NCBI GenBank assembly: GCA_001873665.1
Contig: MNZO01000011.1
Span: 1 to 6,033, forward strand
DNA from: Candidatus Shapirobacteria bacterium CG2_30_35_20
GTDB taxonomy: Bacteria; Patescibacteriota; Microgenomatia; UBA12405
DNA length: 6,033 nt
Direction of reading: 5' to 3'
Every line of letters starts with the position of its first letter. Position 1 is the first letter of the stretch. Positions 1-5,038 of this stretch are shown here, in pieces. A program made the translations under genes and the position numbers. The notes below the pieces were generated by a model. The model was given only the letters and a program-made list of their open reading frames with translations. It made no database searches and was not told where the DNA came from.

Positions 1-1
1 T

Positions 2-328
2 ATTGTAATTTCGGCAGTAGCAATGGTGAGTTATGCTGGGGCAGGGAAAAAAGCTCGTGATTCGCGACGGATTGCTGATTTGGAAAAAGTACGTTTGGCG
101 TTGGAAATGGTGCGACAAGTGGGAAACACTTATCCGACGACGGCTAGTGTGCACACAGTGCTGGTGCCAACTTATTTACAGTCGTGGCCAACTGGACCCA
201 AAGGTGTTGGAGATACTTATGGTTATACTCGGGGAGCAACAAATTATACATACACCATTGATGCGGTGATGGAAGATTTGGGGTCAACAAACATGGCGGG
301 AAATATTTATCGAGTAACAAACCTATAA
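2..328 (+). CDS. Type IV pilin-like / GspG-type pseudopilin, 5' end missing
   Basis: This is the 3' part of a pilin-like gene whose start lies left of the window. Frame 2 is open from the first base and reads IVISAVAMVSYAGAGKKARDSRR: the end of a hydrophobic helix followed by a basic turn. The ATG at 23 lies inside that helix, so it is not the start. The downstream part (DLEKVRLALEMV, then YPTT, then VPTYLQSWPTGPKG and YGYTRGATNYTYTIDAV) matches the C-terminal layout of GspG/major-pilin-like proteins in Patescibacteria: a long helix, a Tyr-Pro turn and a small beta-sheet. The product would be an inner-membrane-anchored subunit assembled into a pilus or pseudopilus after prepilin peptidase cleavage. 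It stops with TAA, followed by 76 bp of A/T-rich DNA before the next pilin gene. Whether it is a major pilin or a pseudopilin cannot be settled without the N-terminus. Confidence 0.8.
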   Translation: MVISAVAMVSYAGAGKKARDSRRIADLEKVRLALEMVRQVGNTYPTTASVHTVLVPTYLQSWPTGPKGVGDTYGYTRGATNYTYTIDAVMEDLGSTNMAGNIYRVTNL

Positions 329-404
329 AATAAATTTACAATTTGAAATTTTTAATTTGAAATCAATTTTAAATTCGTAAATTATATAATTTTAAATTAA
401 AGAA
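329..404. repeat. A/T-rich low-complexity intergenic repeat between pilin genes
   Basis: Almost pure A/T spacer built of short related words (AATTTGAAATT, TTTAATTTGAAAT, AATTTTAAATT). It holds AATTCGTAAATT at 372-383, a near-inverted copy of the AATTACGAATT unit found three times at 1320-1351. AATCAATT (361-368) is the inverse of AATTGATT (403-410), and the latter overlaps the TTG start of the next gene. No Shine-Dalgarno sequence and no G/C-rich terminator hairpin are present. The same word composition continues into the first codons of the downstream gene. Confidence 0.6.
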
Positions 405-911
405 TTGATTAAAAATTTTAAATTGAAAATTAAAAATTGTTTCCTTGGCTTTACATTGATTGAGTTAATGGTGGTGATAGCCTTGGTGATTATTTTTGCT
501 GGTAGCGGGGTGGTCTATCTTAATAATTTTAATGTCAAACAAAAACTAGACAAGGCTAAGGCAGAGGTAGTGTCAATGGTAAAAATGTCACAGAATTACG
601 CTAAAATAAAGCAAACCCCAGTTGGCAACAGTGATGAAGTAAGATATGTGAGATTGCGGAAAAATGGATCAAACATTGAAGCAGATATAAATGGCATCGG
701 GACGACCTATTTTTCCAGTAATATTACTGACAATGGTTTAACAATAACTTTCGATAATTTATATTTTTGGGGAGGATCGGGACAATTGTCGAGTGATGTC
801 AATGGAACTTTTTTGGGGCCAACCGATAAGGTCAATATTACAATAACTTTAAATCAGGGAATATCAGAAACGAGGGTGGTGGTTATAAATTCATTGGGGG
901 GAGTAGAATGA
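405..911 (+). CDS. Prepilin-type minor pseudopilin, GspH/FimT-like
   Basis: A 168-residue protein with a canonical prepilin peptidase site: Gly15 before Phe16-Thr-Leu-Ile-Glu20, which gives the conserved Phe at +1 and Glu at +5, then a hydrophobic helix (about residues 20-40). The body is a helix (KLDKAKAEVVSMVKMSQNYA) followed by beta-strand-rich sequence ending in ETRVVVINSLGGVE, a pattern seen in GspH/FimT-type minor pilins. It should sit in the inner membrane and be built into the tip of a pilus or type II-like pseudopilus. The start is TTG at 405, giving a 15-residue basic leader. TTG at 423 (codon 7) is a real alternative and would give a 9-residue leader closer to the usual length. No Shine-Dalgarno sequence precedes either. 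The stop overlaps the next start as ATGA (908-911), implying translational coupling. GspH assignment rests on layout and gene order, not on close sequence identity. Confidence 0.82.
   Translation: MIKNFKLKIKNCFLGFTLIELMVVIALVIIFAGSGVVYLNNFNVKQKLDKAKAEVVSMVKMSQNYAKIKQTPVGNSDEVRYVRLRKNGSNIEADINGIGTTYFSSNITDNGLTITFDNLYFWGGSGQLSSDVNGTFLGPTDKVNITITLNQGISETRVVVINSLGGVE
896..903 (+). promoter_or_regulatory. G-rich Shine-Dalgarno-like site for the GspI/PilV-like gene
   Basis: GGGGGGAG lies within the 3' end of the preceding gene and ends 4 bp before the ATG at 908. It contains GGAG, so it can pair with the 16S rRNA tail, although the spacing is short. Together with the ATGA overlap it supports ATG 908 as the start. 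Confidence 0.45.
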
Positions 912-1315
912 AGGGTCAGGGAATAGTTGAGGCGGTGTATTCAGTGGGGGTTTTGGGATTAATGTTGACAGGGGTGGTGATTTTAATTTTAATGACAGTG
1001 GCCTCCAAAAAAAGTGATTTTGATCGAAAAAAAGCCACCGAATTGGGAACACTGGTGATGGAAGAACAGGTTGATAATAGTAAAAATAATATTAATAGTT
1101 TTTGGGAATTAATAAATATTTCTGGTAAAACAAAAGTAGAATTTACTGGTTTTAGTTATTCGATTGGTTTTACCAATGTTACGGGTAATGCCAATTATCC
1201 GAATTGTGGGGTGGGAGTAACAAATTGTACGGAGGTATCGGTAAAAGTCGATTGGTTGGGCAAAAATCCTCAATCAATGTATTTTAATCGTTTTTTTAGT
1301 AAGTATGGGAATTAA
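908..1315 (+). CDS. Prepilin-type minor pseudopilin, GspI/PilV-like
   Basis: A 135-residue protein beginning MKGQGIVEAV. If prepilin peptidase cuts after Gly3, the mature protein starts with Gln and has Glu at position +5, as in the GQSLIEA-type start of PilV/GspI-like proteins. The leader would be only three residues. A long hydrophobic helix follows (about residues 9-32: YSVGVLGLMLTGVVILILMT), then a charged helix with KKATELGTLVMEEQVDN, where GspI-type proteins have a similar A..LA..vmEe pattern. The C-terminal part is beta-rich and has a Cys100-x6-Cys107 pair likely to form a disulfide outside the membrane. ATG 908 overlaps the previous stop. Third in a GspG-H-I-J-like order, which supports a role as a minor subunit at the pilus tip. 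It could equally be named PilV-like. Confidence 0.75.
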   Translation: MKGQGIVEAVYSVGVLGLMLTGVVILILMTVASKKSDFDRKKATELGTLVMEEQVDNSKNNINSFWELINISGKTKVEFTGFSYSIGFTNVTGNANYPNCGVGVTNCTEVSVKVDWLGKNPQSMYFNRFFSKYGN

Positions 1316-1379
1316 AATTAATTACGAATTAAAAATTACGAATTACGAATTTTTGAAATTAAACATTTAAAATTATAAA
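1316..1379. repeat. AATTACGAATT direct-repeat array before the fourth pilin gene
   Basis: Three exact copies of AATTACGAATT lie at 1320-1330, 1334-1344 and 1341-1351; the last two share four bases. A near-inverted copy lies at 372-383 before the second pilin gene. The array passes into A/T-rich words that continue through the TTG start of the next gene at 1380. No Shine-Dalgarno sequence and no G/C-rich hairpin are seen. Such short A/T repeats with an isolated CG are, as far as I recall, common between genes in Patescibacteria; their function is not known to me. Confidence 0.7.
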
Positions 1380-1904
1380 TTGATTAGAAATTTGAAATTA
1401 GAAATTAGAAATTTTTCTCGAGGTTTTACTTTAATTGAAATGGTGGTGGTGTTGGGGATATCGGTTATTTTGATGACGGCTGTAGGTGGAGTAATGACGT
1501 CTTCGTTTAAGGCAAAAAATAGTACATTGGTACGAGAAATAGTGCAAAATGAGGCCAAATTGGTGATGGATCAGCTGAAGAAGAATGTCTTTGATGCTGG
1601 GGTTAATACTGATGATTTTTTTTGTCCGATTGGGGTGGGGACATCGATATCTTTTAATACCAAAAGTGATGGTAAGACATATTTGACGTGTTATGAGGGA
1701 GTGAAAATAGCCTCAGAATCGGCGAATGGTGATTTTTTGCTGACTAACAGTGGGGTGTCTGTTCGTAACTGTGATAGTTTTGTAACTTGTCAAAAAAACA
1801 GTGATTTAAAAGTGATGAGGGTTGATTTTAATTTAGATATGGGGATAACGGGGGGGACAGGTGATCAATTTTGGACGTTTGTGTCCAAGGTGACAGTGAG
1901 GTAA
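1380..1904 (+). CDS. Prepilin-type minor pseudopilin, GspJ/PilW-like
   Basis: A 174-residue protein with a canonical cleavage site, Gly15 before Phe16-Thr-Leu-Ile-Glu20, and a hydrophobic helix (about residues 21-41). The helix continues into LVREIVQNEAKLVMDQLKKNV, similar to the helix in PilW/GspJ proteins. The C-terminus (FWTFVSKVTVR) resembles the closing beta-strand of that family. Cys82, Cys104, Cys131 and Cys137 may form two disulfides in the exported domain. The start used is TTG 1380. TTG 1392 (codon 5) is an alternative giving an 11-residue leader; neither has a Shine-Dalgarno sequence. The leader is nearly the same as that of the GspH-like gene (MI[KR]N[FL]KL[KE]I[KR]N), encoded by repeat-like DNA. 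T8 (1616-1623) and G7 (1850-1856) runs lie inside the gene. No GspK-like gene follows; murA comes next after 85 bp. Confidence 0.8.
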   Translation: MIRNLKLEIRNFSRGFTLIEMVVVLGISVILMTAVGGVMTSSFKAKNSTLVREIVQNEAKLVMDQLKKNVFDAGVNTDDFFCPIGVGTSISFNTKSDGKTYLTCYEGVKIASESANGDFLLTNSGVSVRNCDSFVTCQKNSDLKVMRVDFNLDMGITGGTGDQFWTFVSKVTVR

Positions 1905-1966
1905 CATTTACTCAGTTACCAAAACAGAAAAAGAATTGATAAAATTACTAAAGAATAGTGATTGGT

Positions 1967-1982
1967 TATTAAATATTTAATA
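1967..1982. repeat. 16-bp perfect A/T palindrome upstream of murA
   Basis: TATTAAATATTTAATA is its own reverse complement and ends 7 bp before the TTG start of murA. It might be an operator or part of an AT-rich promoter, but in DNA this rich in A and T such a palindrome can arise by chance. No clear -35/-10 pair could be placed in the 85-bp gap 1905-1989, and that gap shows no strong terminator. Confidence 0.35.
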
Positions 1983-1989
1983 TTTTATT

Positions 1990-3321
1990 TTGTCACAATA
2001 CATAATTAATGGTGGGACACCTCTAAATGGTGAAGTATTTATCAGAGGAGCTAAAAATGCTAGCTACAAACAAATAATTGCTTCGATGTTGACTGATGAG
2101 CCGGTTGAATTGATAAATATACCTCAAATTTCCGATGTTAGAATTACGGCAAGTATCGCTTCTCACTTAGGGGCAAAAATAAATGAGATTGGCGAGCATG
2201 GAATAACTATACAAACACAAAATATTACTAGTTCCGAAATTCCCAGTGGTACTGGAGAAAAATCGCGAACCTCTTTTATTTTTACAGGACCTTTGCTGGC
2301 ACGAGTTGGTCAAATTACATTTCCTTCACCCGGGGGTGACAAATTAGGGAAGAGACCACTTGATCGTTTGTTTGCTTGTCTAAAACAGATGAATGTTGAA
2401 ATTGTTCCAAATGAAAATTCTTATATTTTAAAAACTACTGGATTAATAGGAACAGATTATACTTTTCCCAAACCATCACATACCGTTACCGAAGTTGTAT
2501 TAATGACGGCGGTAATGGCAAATGGGGAAACAATTATTCGTAATGCCGCGATTGAACCAGAAATTGATGATTTAATCGAATTACTAAATTTGATGGGATC
2601 AAAAATTAAACGAGACAAAAAAAATCCTTCAATCATTTATATTTCCGGTGTGACAAAATTACATGGTACGACACATCAAATAATTTCTGACAGAAATGAA
2701 GCCGTCACCTTTGCTTGTGCCGCACTCAGTACACGCGGATCAGTTAGTATTTTGCGAATTAATCCTCACACAATTAGTACTTTTCTAAAAATAATTGAAA
2801 AAATGGGGGCAAAAATTAATTGGGGAAAAGACGAGGTTTTAATTTCGTGGGTAAAGCCACTGATGGCGACATCAATTGAAACTGAACCAGAGCCAGGATT
2901 TATGACTGATTGGCAGGCAGTATTTAGCCTGGTGTTAACTCAGGCAGTTGGTGTAAGTAGCGTAATTGAACGTGTTTATCCCAACCGATTTCAACATATA
3001 AAACTACTAAACCAGATGGGGGCAAAAACTAAATTTTTCCAACCAGAGATCAATAACACTTTGAATTATTATCATTTTAACCCTGAAAGTGATAAACCTG
3101 AATATTTTCATGGTGTCAAAATTTATGGACCGGCAAAATTATTACCGACCAAATTGGTTGTTTCAGATCTTCGAGCGGGGGCGACATCTACTTTAGCTGC
3201 CTTGACAGCTCAGGGTAAATCAACGATTGAAGGAGTTGAATTTATTGAGCGAGGTTATGAAAAACTAGCCGAAAGATTGAAATCATTGGGAGCAGATATA
3301 AAATATATAAAAACAAAATAA
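1990..3321 (+). CDS. murA: UDP-N-acetylglucosamine 1-carboxyvinyltransferase (MurA), Cys-to-Asp type
   Basis: MurA transfers enolpyruvate from PEP to UDP-GlcNAc, the first committed step of peptidoglycan synthesis, in the cytoplasm. The 443-residue protein has the EPSP-synthase-like two-domain fold pattern. Lys22-Asn23 lie in GAKNAS at the E. coli positions; Arg93 (KSRTS), the loop PGGDKLGKRPLDR (residues 114-126), EPEI (189-192), Asp307 (MTDWQ), Arg333 (NRFQH), Arg395 (DLRAG) and Arg421 (ERGYE) match known active-site positions. The catalytic-loop cysteine (Cys115 in E. coli) is Asp117 here. In mycobacterial and chlamydial MurA the same change is natural and makes the enzyme insensitive to fosfomycin. 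Unusual points: SYK after KNA instead of ALP, and SHTVT where SVGAT is usual. About 20 extra residues lie near 345-378. The TTG start is supported by an in-frame stop at 1978 and by the Lys22 alignment. A MurA paralogue with altered substrate is a less likely alternative. Confidence 0.92.
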   Translation: MSQYIINGGTPLNGEVFIRGAKNASYKQIIASMLTDEPVELINIPQISDVRITASIASHLGAKINEIGEHGITIQTQNITSSEIPSGTGEKSRTSFIFTGPLLARVGQITFPSPGGDKLGKRPLDRLFACLKQMNVEIVPNENSYILKTTGLIGTDYTFPKPSHTVTEVVLMTAVMANGETIIRNAAIEPEIDDLIELLNLMGSKIKRDKKNPSIIYISGVTKLHGTTHQIISDRNEAVTFACAALSTRGSVSILRINPHTISTFLKIIEKMGAKINWGKDEVLISWVKPLMATSIETEPEPGFMTDWQAVFSLVLTQAVGVSSVIERVYPNRFQHIKLLNQMGAKTKFFQPEINNTLNYYHFNPESDKPEYFHGVKIYGPAKLLPTKLVVSDLRAGATSTLAALTAQGKSTIEGVEFIERGYEKLAERLKSLGADIKYIKTK

Positions 3322-3348
3322 AAGTTAAATATACAGTAATGTCCCTTG

Positions 3349-3377
3349 TTGACAATGGTTGTAGTGTTTTGTATTAT
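3349..3377 (+). promoter_or_regulatory. Sigma-70-type promoter for the abiE operon
   Basis: TTGACA (3349-3354) and TATTAT (3372-3377) are separated by exactly 17 bp: a perfect -35 and a five-of-six -10. The predicted start is near 3384, giving a 5' leader of about 35 bases to the abiEi ATG at 3419. The -35 is embedded in an imperfect palindrome (3343-3358, arms CCCTTGT and ACAATGG, one mismatch). This is the best promoter in the window. Confidence 0.75.
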
Positions 3378-3378
3378 G

Positions 3379-3401
3379 GAGATGAGAGTAACTCTTATCT
3401 C
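3379..3401. promoter_or_regulatory. 23-bp inverted repeat, likely AbiEi operator
   Basis: Arms GAGATGAGAG (3379-3388) and CTCTTATCTC (3392-3401) are complementary except for one G-T position and enclose TAA. The repeat begins 1 bp after the -10 hexamer and covers the expected transcription start, so a bound protein would block RNA polymerase. AbiEi proteins are known to autorepress by binding inverted repeats in their own promoter through the N-terminal winged helix, so AbiEi is the natural candidate. Most of the left arm would not be transcribed, which makes a DNA operator likelier than an RNA hairpin. Confidence 0.6.
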
Positions 3402-3418
3402 GGTTAAACATAATTAAT

Positions 3419-3991
3419 ATGGATAGTTTAATAACGAAGTTATTTCAAACATCAAAAACAGTTTTTACTTGTAAAGACTTGGCTTTGGTTTGGGATGATG
3501 CCAATAGCAATAATTTGAATTCAAAGATTGCATATTATGTCAAACAGAAAAAAATAATTAGATTGACACGAGGGGTATATGTAAAATATGCTAAATATGA
3601 TCCAAAAGAATTAGCTACAAGTATATATATACCGTCGTATATTAGTTTTGAAACTGTACTTCGTGAGGCTGGTGTTATTTTTCAGCACTATGACACTATT
3701 TTTGTGGCTTCAAAATGGCCCAAAACAATGGTGGTGGGTGAGACAAATATTACATTCAGAAAATTAAAGAATATTGTTTTATATAATTCCACTGGAATTG
3801 TGAATAAGGATAATTTTAGTATTGCGACGGTAGAGCGGGCATTTTTGGACATGATTTATTTATTTTCAAATCAATATTTTGATAATTTAGATAAAATAGA
3901 TTGGGAAAAATGTAGAGAAATTGTAAAAATATATAATAATAAACAACTGGTTTTGAGATTAAATGAATATCAAAAAAAATATGCTAAATAA
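3419..3991 (+). CDS. abiEi: AbiEi-family antitoxin / transcriptional autorepressor
   Basis: This 190-residue protein fits the AbiEi family, the antitoxin of type IV AbiE toxin-antitoxin systems. These were first described as phage abortive-infection systems and counteract the AbiEii nucleotidyltransferase without forming a stable complex with it. Residues 1-55 look like a winged helix-turn-helix (FTCKDLALVW, then VKQKKIIRLTRGVYV, with the typical basic G-x-Y wing end). The middle has PSYISFETVL (72-81), a family hallmark, and ATVERAFLDMIYL (136-148) corresponds to the usual AT.ERALLD motif. The ATG start is supported by an in-frame stop at 3389 and by the promoter 35 bp upstream; no Shine-Dalgarno sequence is seen. 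The stop lies inside the next gene, giving a short overlap with abiEii. Autorepression through the inverted repeat at 3379-3401 is inferred. Confidence 0.88.
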   Translation: MDSLITKLFQTSKTVFTCKDLALVWDDANSNNLNSKIAYYVKQKKIIRLTRGVYVKYAKYDPKELATSIYIPSYISFETVLREAGVIFQHYDTIFVASKWPKTMVVGETNITFRKLKNIVLYNSTGIVNKDNFSIATVERAFLDMIYLFSNQYFDNLDKIDWEKCREIVKIYNNKQLVLRLNEYQKKYAK

Positions 3992-4694
3992 ATCAAAACA
4001 TCAATTGGTAATGGGTCAAATTTTAAAAGATATTTATAGTGATATTTCGATTTCTTCGCTGTTGGGATTTAAAGGTGGAACGTGTTGCTATTTTTTCTAC
4101 GATTTACCACGATTTTCAGTTGATTTGGATTTTGATTTGTTGATAGTAAATGAAGAGAATAAACAGAAAGTTTTTGACAAAATCGTTGGTATTTTAGGTA
4201 AATACGGTGAGATTAAAGATAAGCATATCAAACATTTTACGATTTTTGTGTTGCTTTCGTACGGTGATGCTGACCATAATATTAAGATAGAAATTAATAC
4301 TCGAGAATTATTGCCAAACATCAGAGAGCAATTTGAGATGAAAGAGTATTTAGGAATCTCGCTGTTGGTAGCCAAGAGGGAATATTTGTTTGCTGGCAAG
4401 TTGTTAGCATTGACTTTGAGGGGTGAAGTGGCCATGCGTGATGTATATGATATTTATTATTTTGCTAAAAATTATTGGGGTATTGATGAAAATGTGATTA
4501 ATATAGTGACTAGTAAGTCATTAATGGAATATTTAAATGATTGTATTATTTTTGTTGAGAAGGTCAATGACAATCAAATTATGAATGGATTGGGTGAGGT
4601 GGTGGGGAGTGAAAAAGAGAAGATGTGGATAAAAAATAATTTGAAAAAAGAGACTATATTTATGTTGAAAAGTCGTTTGATGGTGATGAAGTAG
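3963..4694 (+). CDS. abiEii: AbiEii-family nucleotidyltransferase toxin
   Basis: This 243-residue protein has the AbiEii/DUF1814-type nucleotidyltransferase layout. Motif I is KGGT (37-40) followed by RFSVDLDFDL (50-59), where Asp54 and Asp56 should bind the catalytic metal. The third acidic residue is probably Glu110 in KIEIN. Later come KLLAL (Lys146) and RGEVAMRDVYDIYYF (about 153-167), matching the conserved K and RD.YD motifs. All expected catalytic residues appear intact. The best-studied AbiEii binds GTP and is bacteriostatic; related MenT toxins modify tRNA ends. The target here is unknown. The gene overlaps abiEi by 29 bp if ATG 3963 is used (weak GAG upstream) or by 11 bp if ATG 3981 (codon 7) is used. 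The overlap implies co-transcription and coupled translation. No terminator hairpin with a T-run follows the TAG stop. Confidence 0.9.
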   Translation: MNIKKNMLNKSKHQLVMGQILKDIYSDISISSLLGFKGGTCCYFFYDLPRFSVDLDFDLLIVNEENKQKVFDKIVGILGKYGEIKDKHIKHFTIFVLLSYGDADHNIKIEINTRELLPNIREQFEMKEYLGISLLVAKREYLFAGKLLALTLRGEVAMRDVYDIYYFAKNYWGIDENVINIVTSKSLMEYLNDCIIFVEKVNDNQIMNGLGEVVGSEKEKMWIKNNLKKETIFMLKSRLMVMK

Positions 4695-4696
4695 GT

Positions 4697-4732
4697 ATAC
4701 GCACCCCCTACCCCTATAATATTCTCTATTGA
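4697..4732. repeat. Left copy of a 36/37-bp direct repeat
   Basis: Core CCCCTAC followed by CCCTATAATATT, starting 2 bp after the abiEii stop codon. It aligns to 5823-5859 with 31 of 37 columns identical (five mismatches and one 1-bp gap). The two copies have the same orientation, lie about 1.1 kb apart, and bracket the rhuM remnant and the HEPN-MNT genes. TATAAT in the core resembles a -10 box, but no -35 lies at the right distance in either copy. Confidence 0.6.
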
Positions 4733-4765
4733 CTTGGGGGTAAAAAACTACGCTATTGACGATTA

Positions 4766-4793
4766 TGGACAAAAACGTGAATATGTTTATAAT
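4766..4793 (+). promoter_or_regulatory. Sigma-70-type promoter for the rhuM-like remnant
   Basis: TGGACA (4766-4771, five of six) and TATAAT (4788-4793, perfect) are 16 bp apart. The expected start is about 4800, right at the ATG at 4801, so the transcript would be leaderless or nearly so. No other good promoter was found in 4733-4800; the two CTATTGAC words (4726-4733 and 4753-4760) have no -10 at the right spacing. Confidence 0.5.
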
Positions 4794-4800
4794 TTAAGAT

Positions 4801-5008
4801 ATGTCAAATACTTTAGCTTTTTTTAACAAGATCAGCCTGCTTCGTCAAAGATAAACTTATGTTTCAGTTGTTTGATACTGATCGCAGTGTGATTACAAAA
4901 CATTTGAGAAACATATTTTCCGAAGGTGAACTGGAGGAAAAGTCAGTTAGGGCAAATTTTGCACATACTGAAAGTGAAATAATGATAAAACAATCGTTAG
5001 TTTTGTAA
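4801..5008 (+). pseudogene. rhuM: Truncated, frameshifted RhuM-family gene remnant
   Basis: Codons from ATG 4859 encode 49 residues containing FDTDRSVITKHLRNIF and SEGELEEKSVRANFAHT, a close match to the N-terminal DNA-binding region of RhuM-family proteins. These are usually several hundred residues long and often encoded on accessory islands; their function is poorly known. A second short frame from ATG 4801 reads MSNTLAFFNKISLLRQ and then meets a stop. Removing one A from AAA at 4847-4849 joins the two frames as LLRQ-DKLMFQLFDTDRS, like the usual LTQDKMAELF.TDRS of the family. So one insertion broke the gene near its start. Homology ends after FAHT; the rest of the protein is absent, although frame 1 stays open from 4978 to 5046 (NNDKTIVSFVILDNLVETG), perhaps a further decayed piece. 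A short functional DNA-binding peptide from ATG 4859 is possible but less likely. Confidence 0.72.
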
Positions 5009-5038
5009 TCTTAGATAATCTGGTAGAGACTGGAAATA

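Noticed and set aside
33..269. A 78-codon + strand frame overlapping the first pilin gene
   Set aside because: It is out of frame with a clear pilin sequence and carries no known motif.
405..911. UGA recoded as glycine, as in some Patescibacteria
   Set aside because: TGA ends the GspH-like gene in an ATGA overlap and ends the HEPN gene in the same way; no in-frame TGA is found inside an otherwise intact gene.
1320..1351. The AATTACGAATT array as a CRISPR-like array
   Set aside because: Units are 11 bp, two overlap, and there are no unique spacers of regular length.
1373..1558. A 61-codon minus-strand frame over the start of the GspJ-like gene
   Set aside because: It is antisense to a clear prepilin start and its composition mirrors the A/T repeat.
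1897..1920. Hairpin after the GspJ-like gene (GGTAAC paired with GTTACC, or TGAG.TAA with TTACTCA)
   Set aside because: The stem is short, the two pairings compete, and no T-run follows, so it is not a convincing terminator.
4097..4435. A 112-codon minus-strand open frame opposite abiEii
   Set aside because: It lies wholly inside abiEii, whose catalytic motifs are intact, and its translation shows no recognisable domain. It is a shadow frame.
4715..4720. TATAAT in the repeat core as a promoter -10 box (also 5842-5847)
   Set aside because: No -35-like hexamer is found at 16-18 bp upstream in either copy, on either strand.
4703..4742. ACCCCC (4703-4708) paired with GGGGGT (4736-4741) as a terminator after abiEii
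   Set aside because: The loop would be 27 bases and an A-run rather than a T-run follows; on the other strand no T-run follows either.
4726..4760. Direct repeat CTATTGAC at 4726-4733 and 4753-4760
   Set aside because: Only 8 bp long and in A/T-rich DNA; no matching -10 boxes at suitable spacing, so no function can be supported.
4533..4772. A 79-codon minus-strand open frame across the end of abiEii and the left repeat
   Set aside because: Low-complexity translation (HHH, FFF runs), no start signals, overlap with a real gene end and a repeat.
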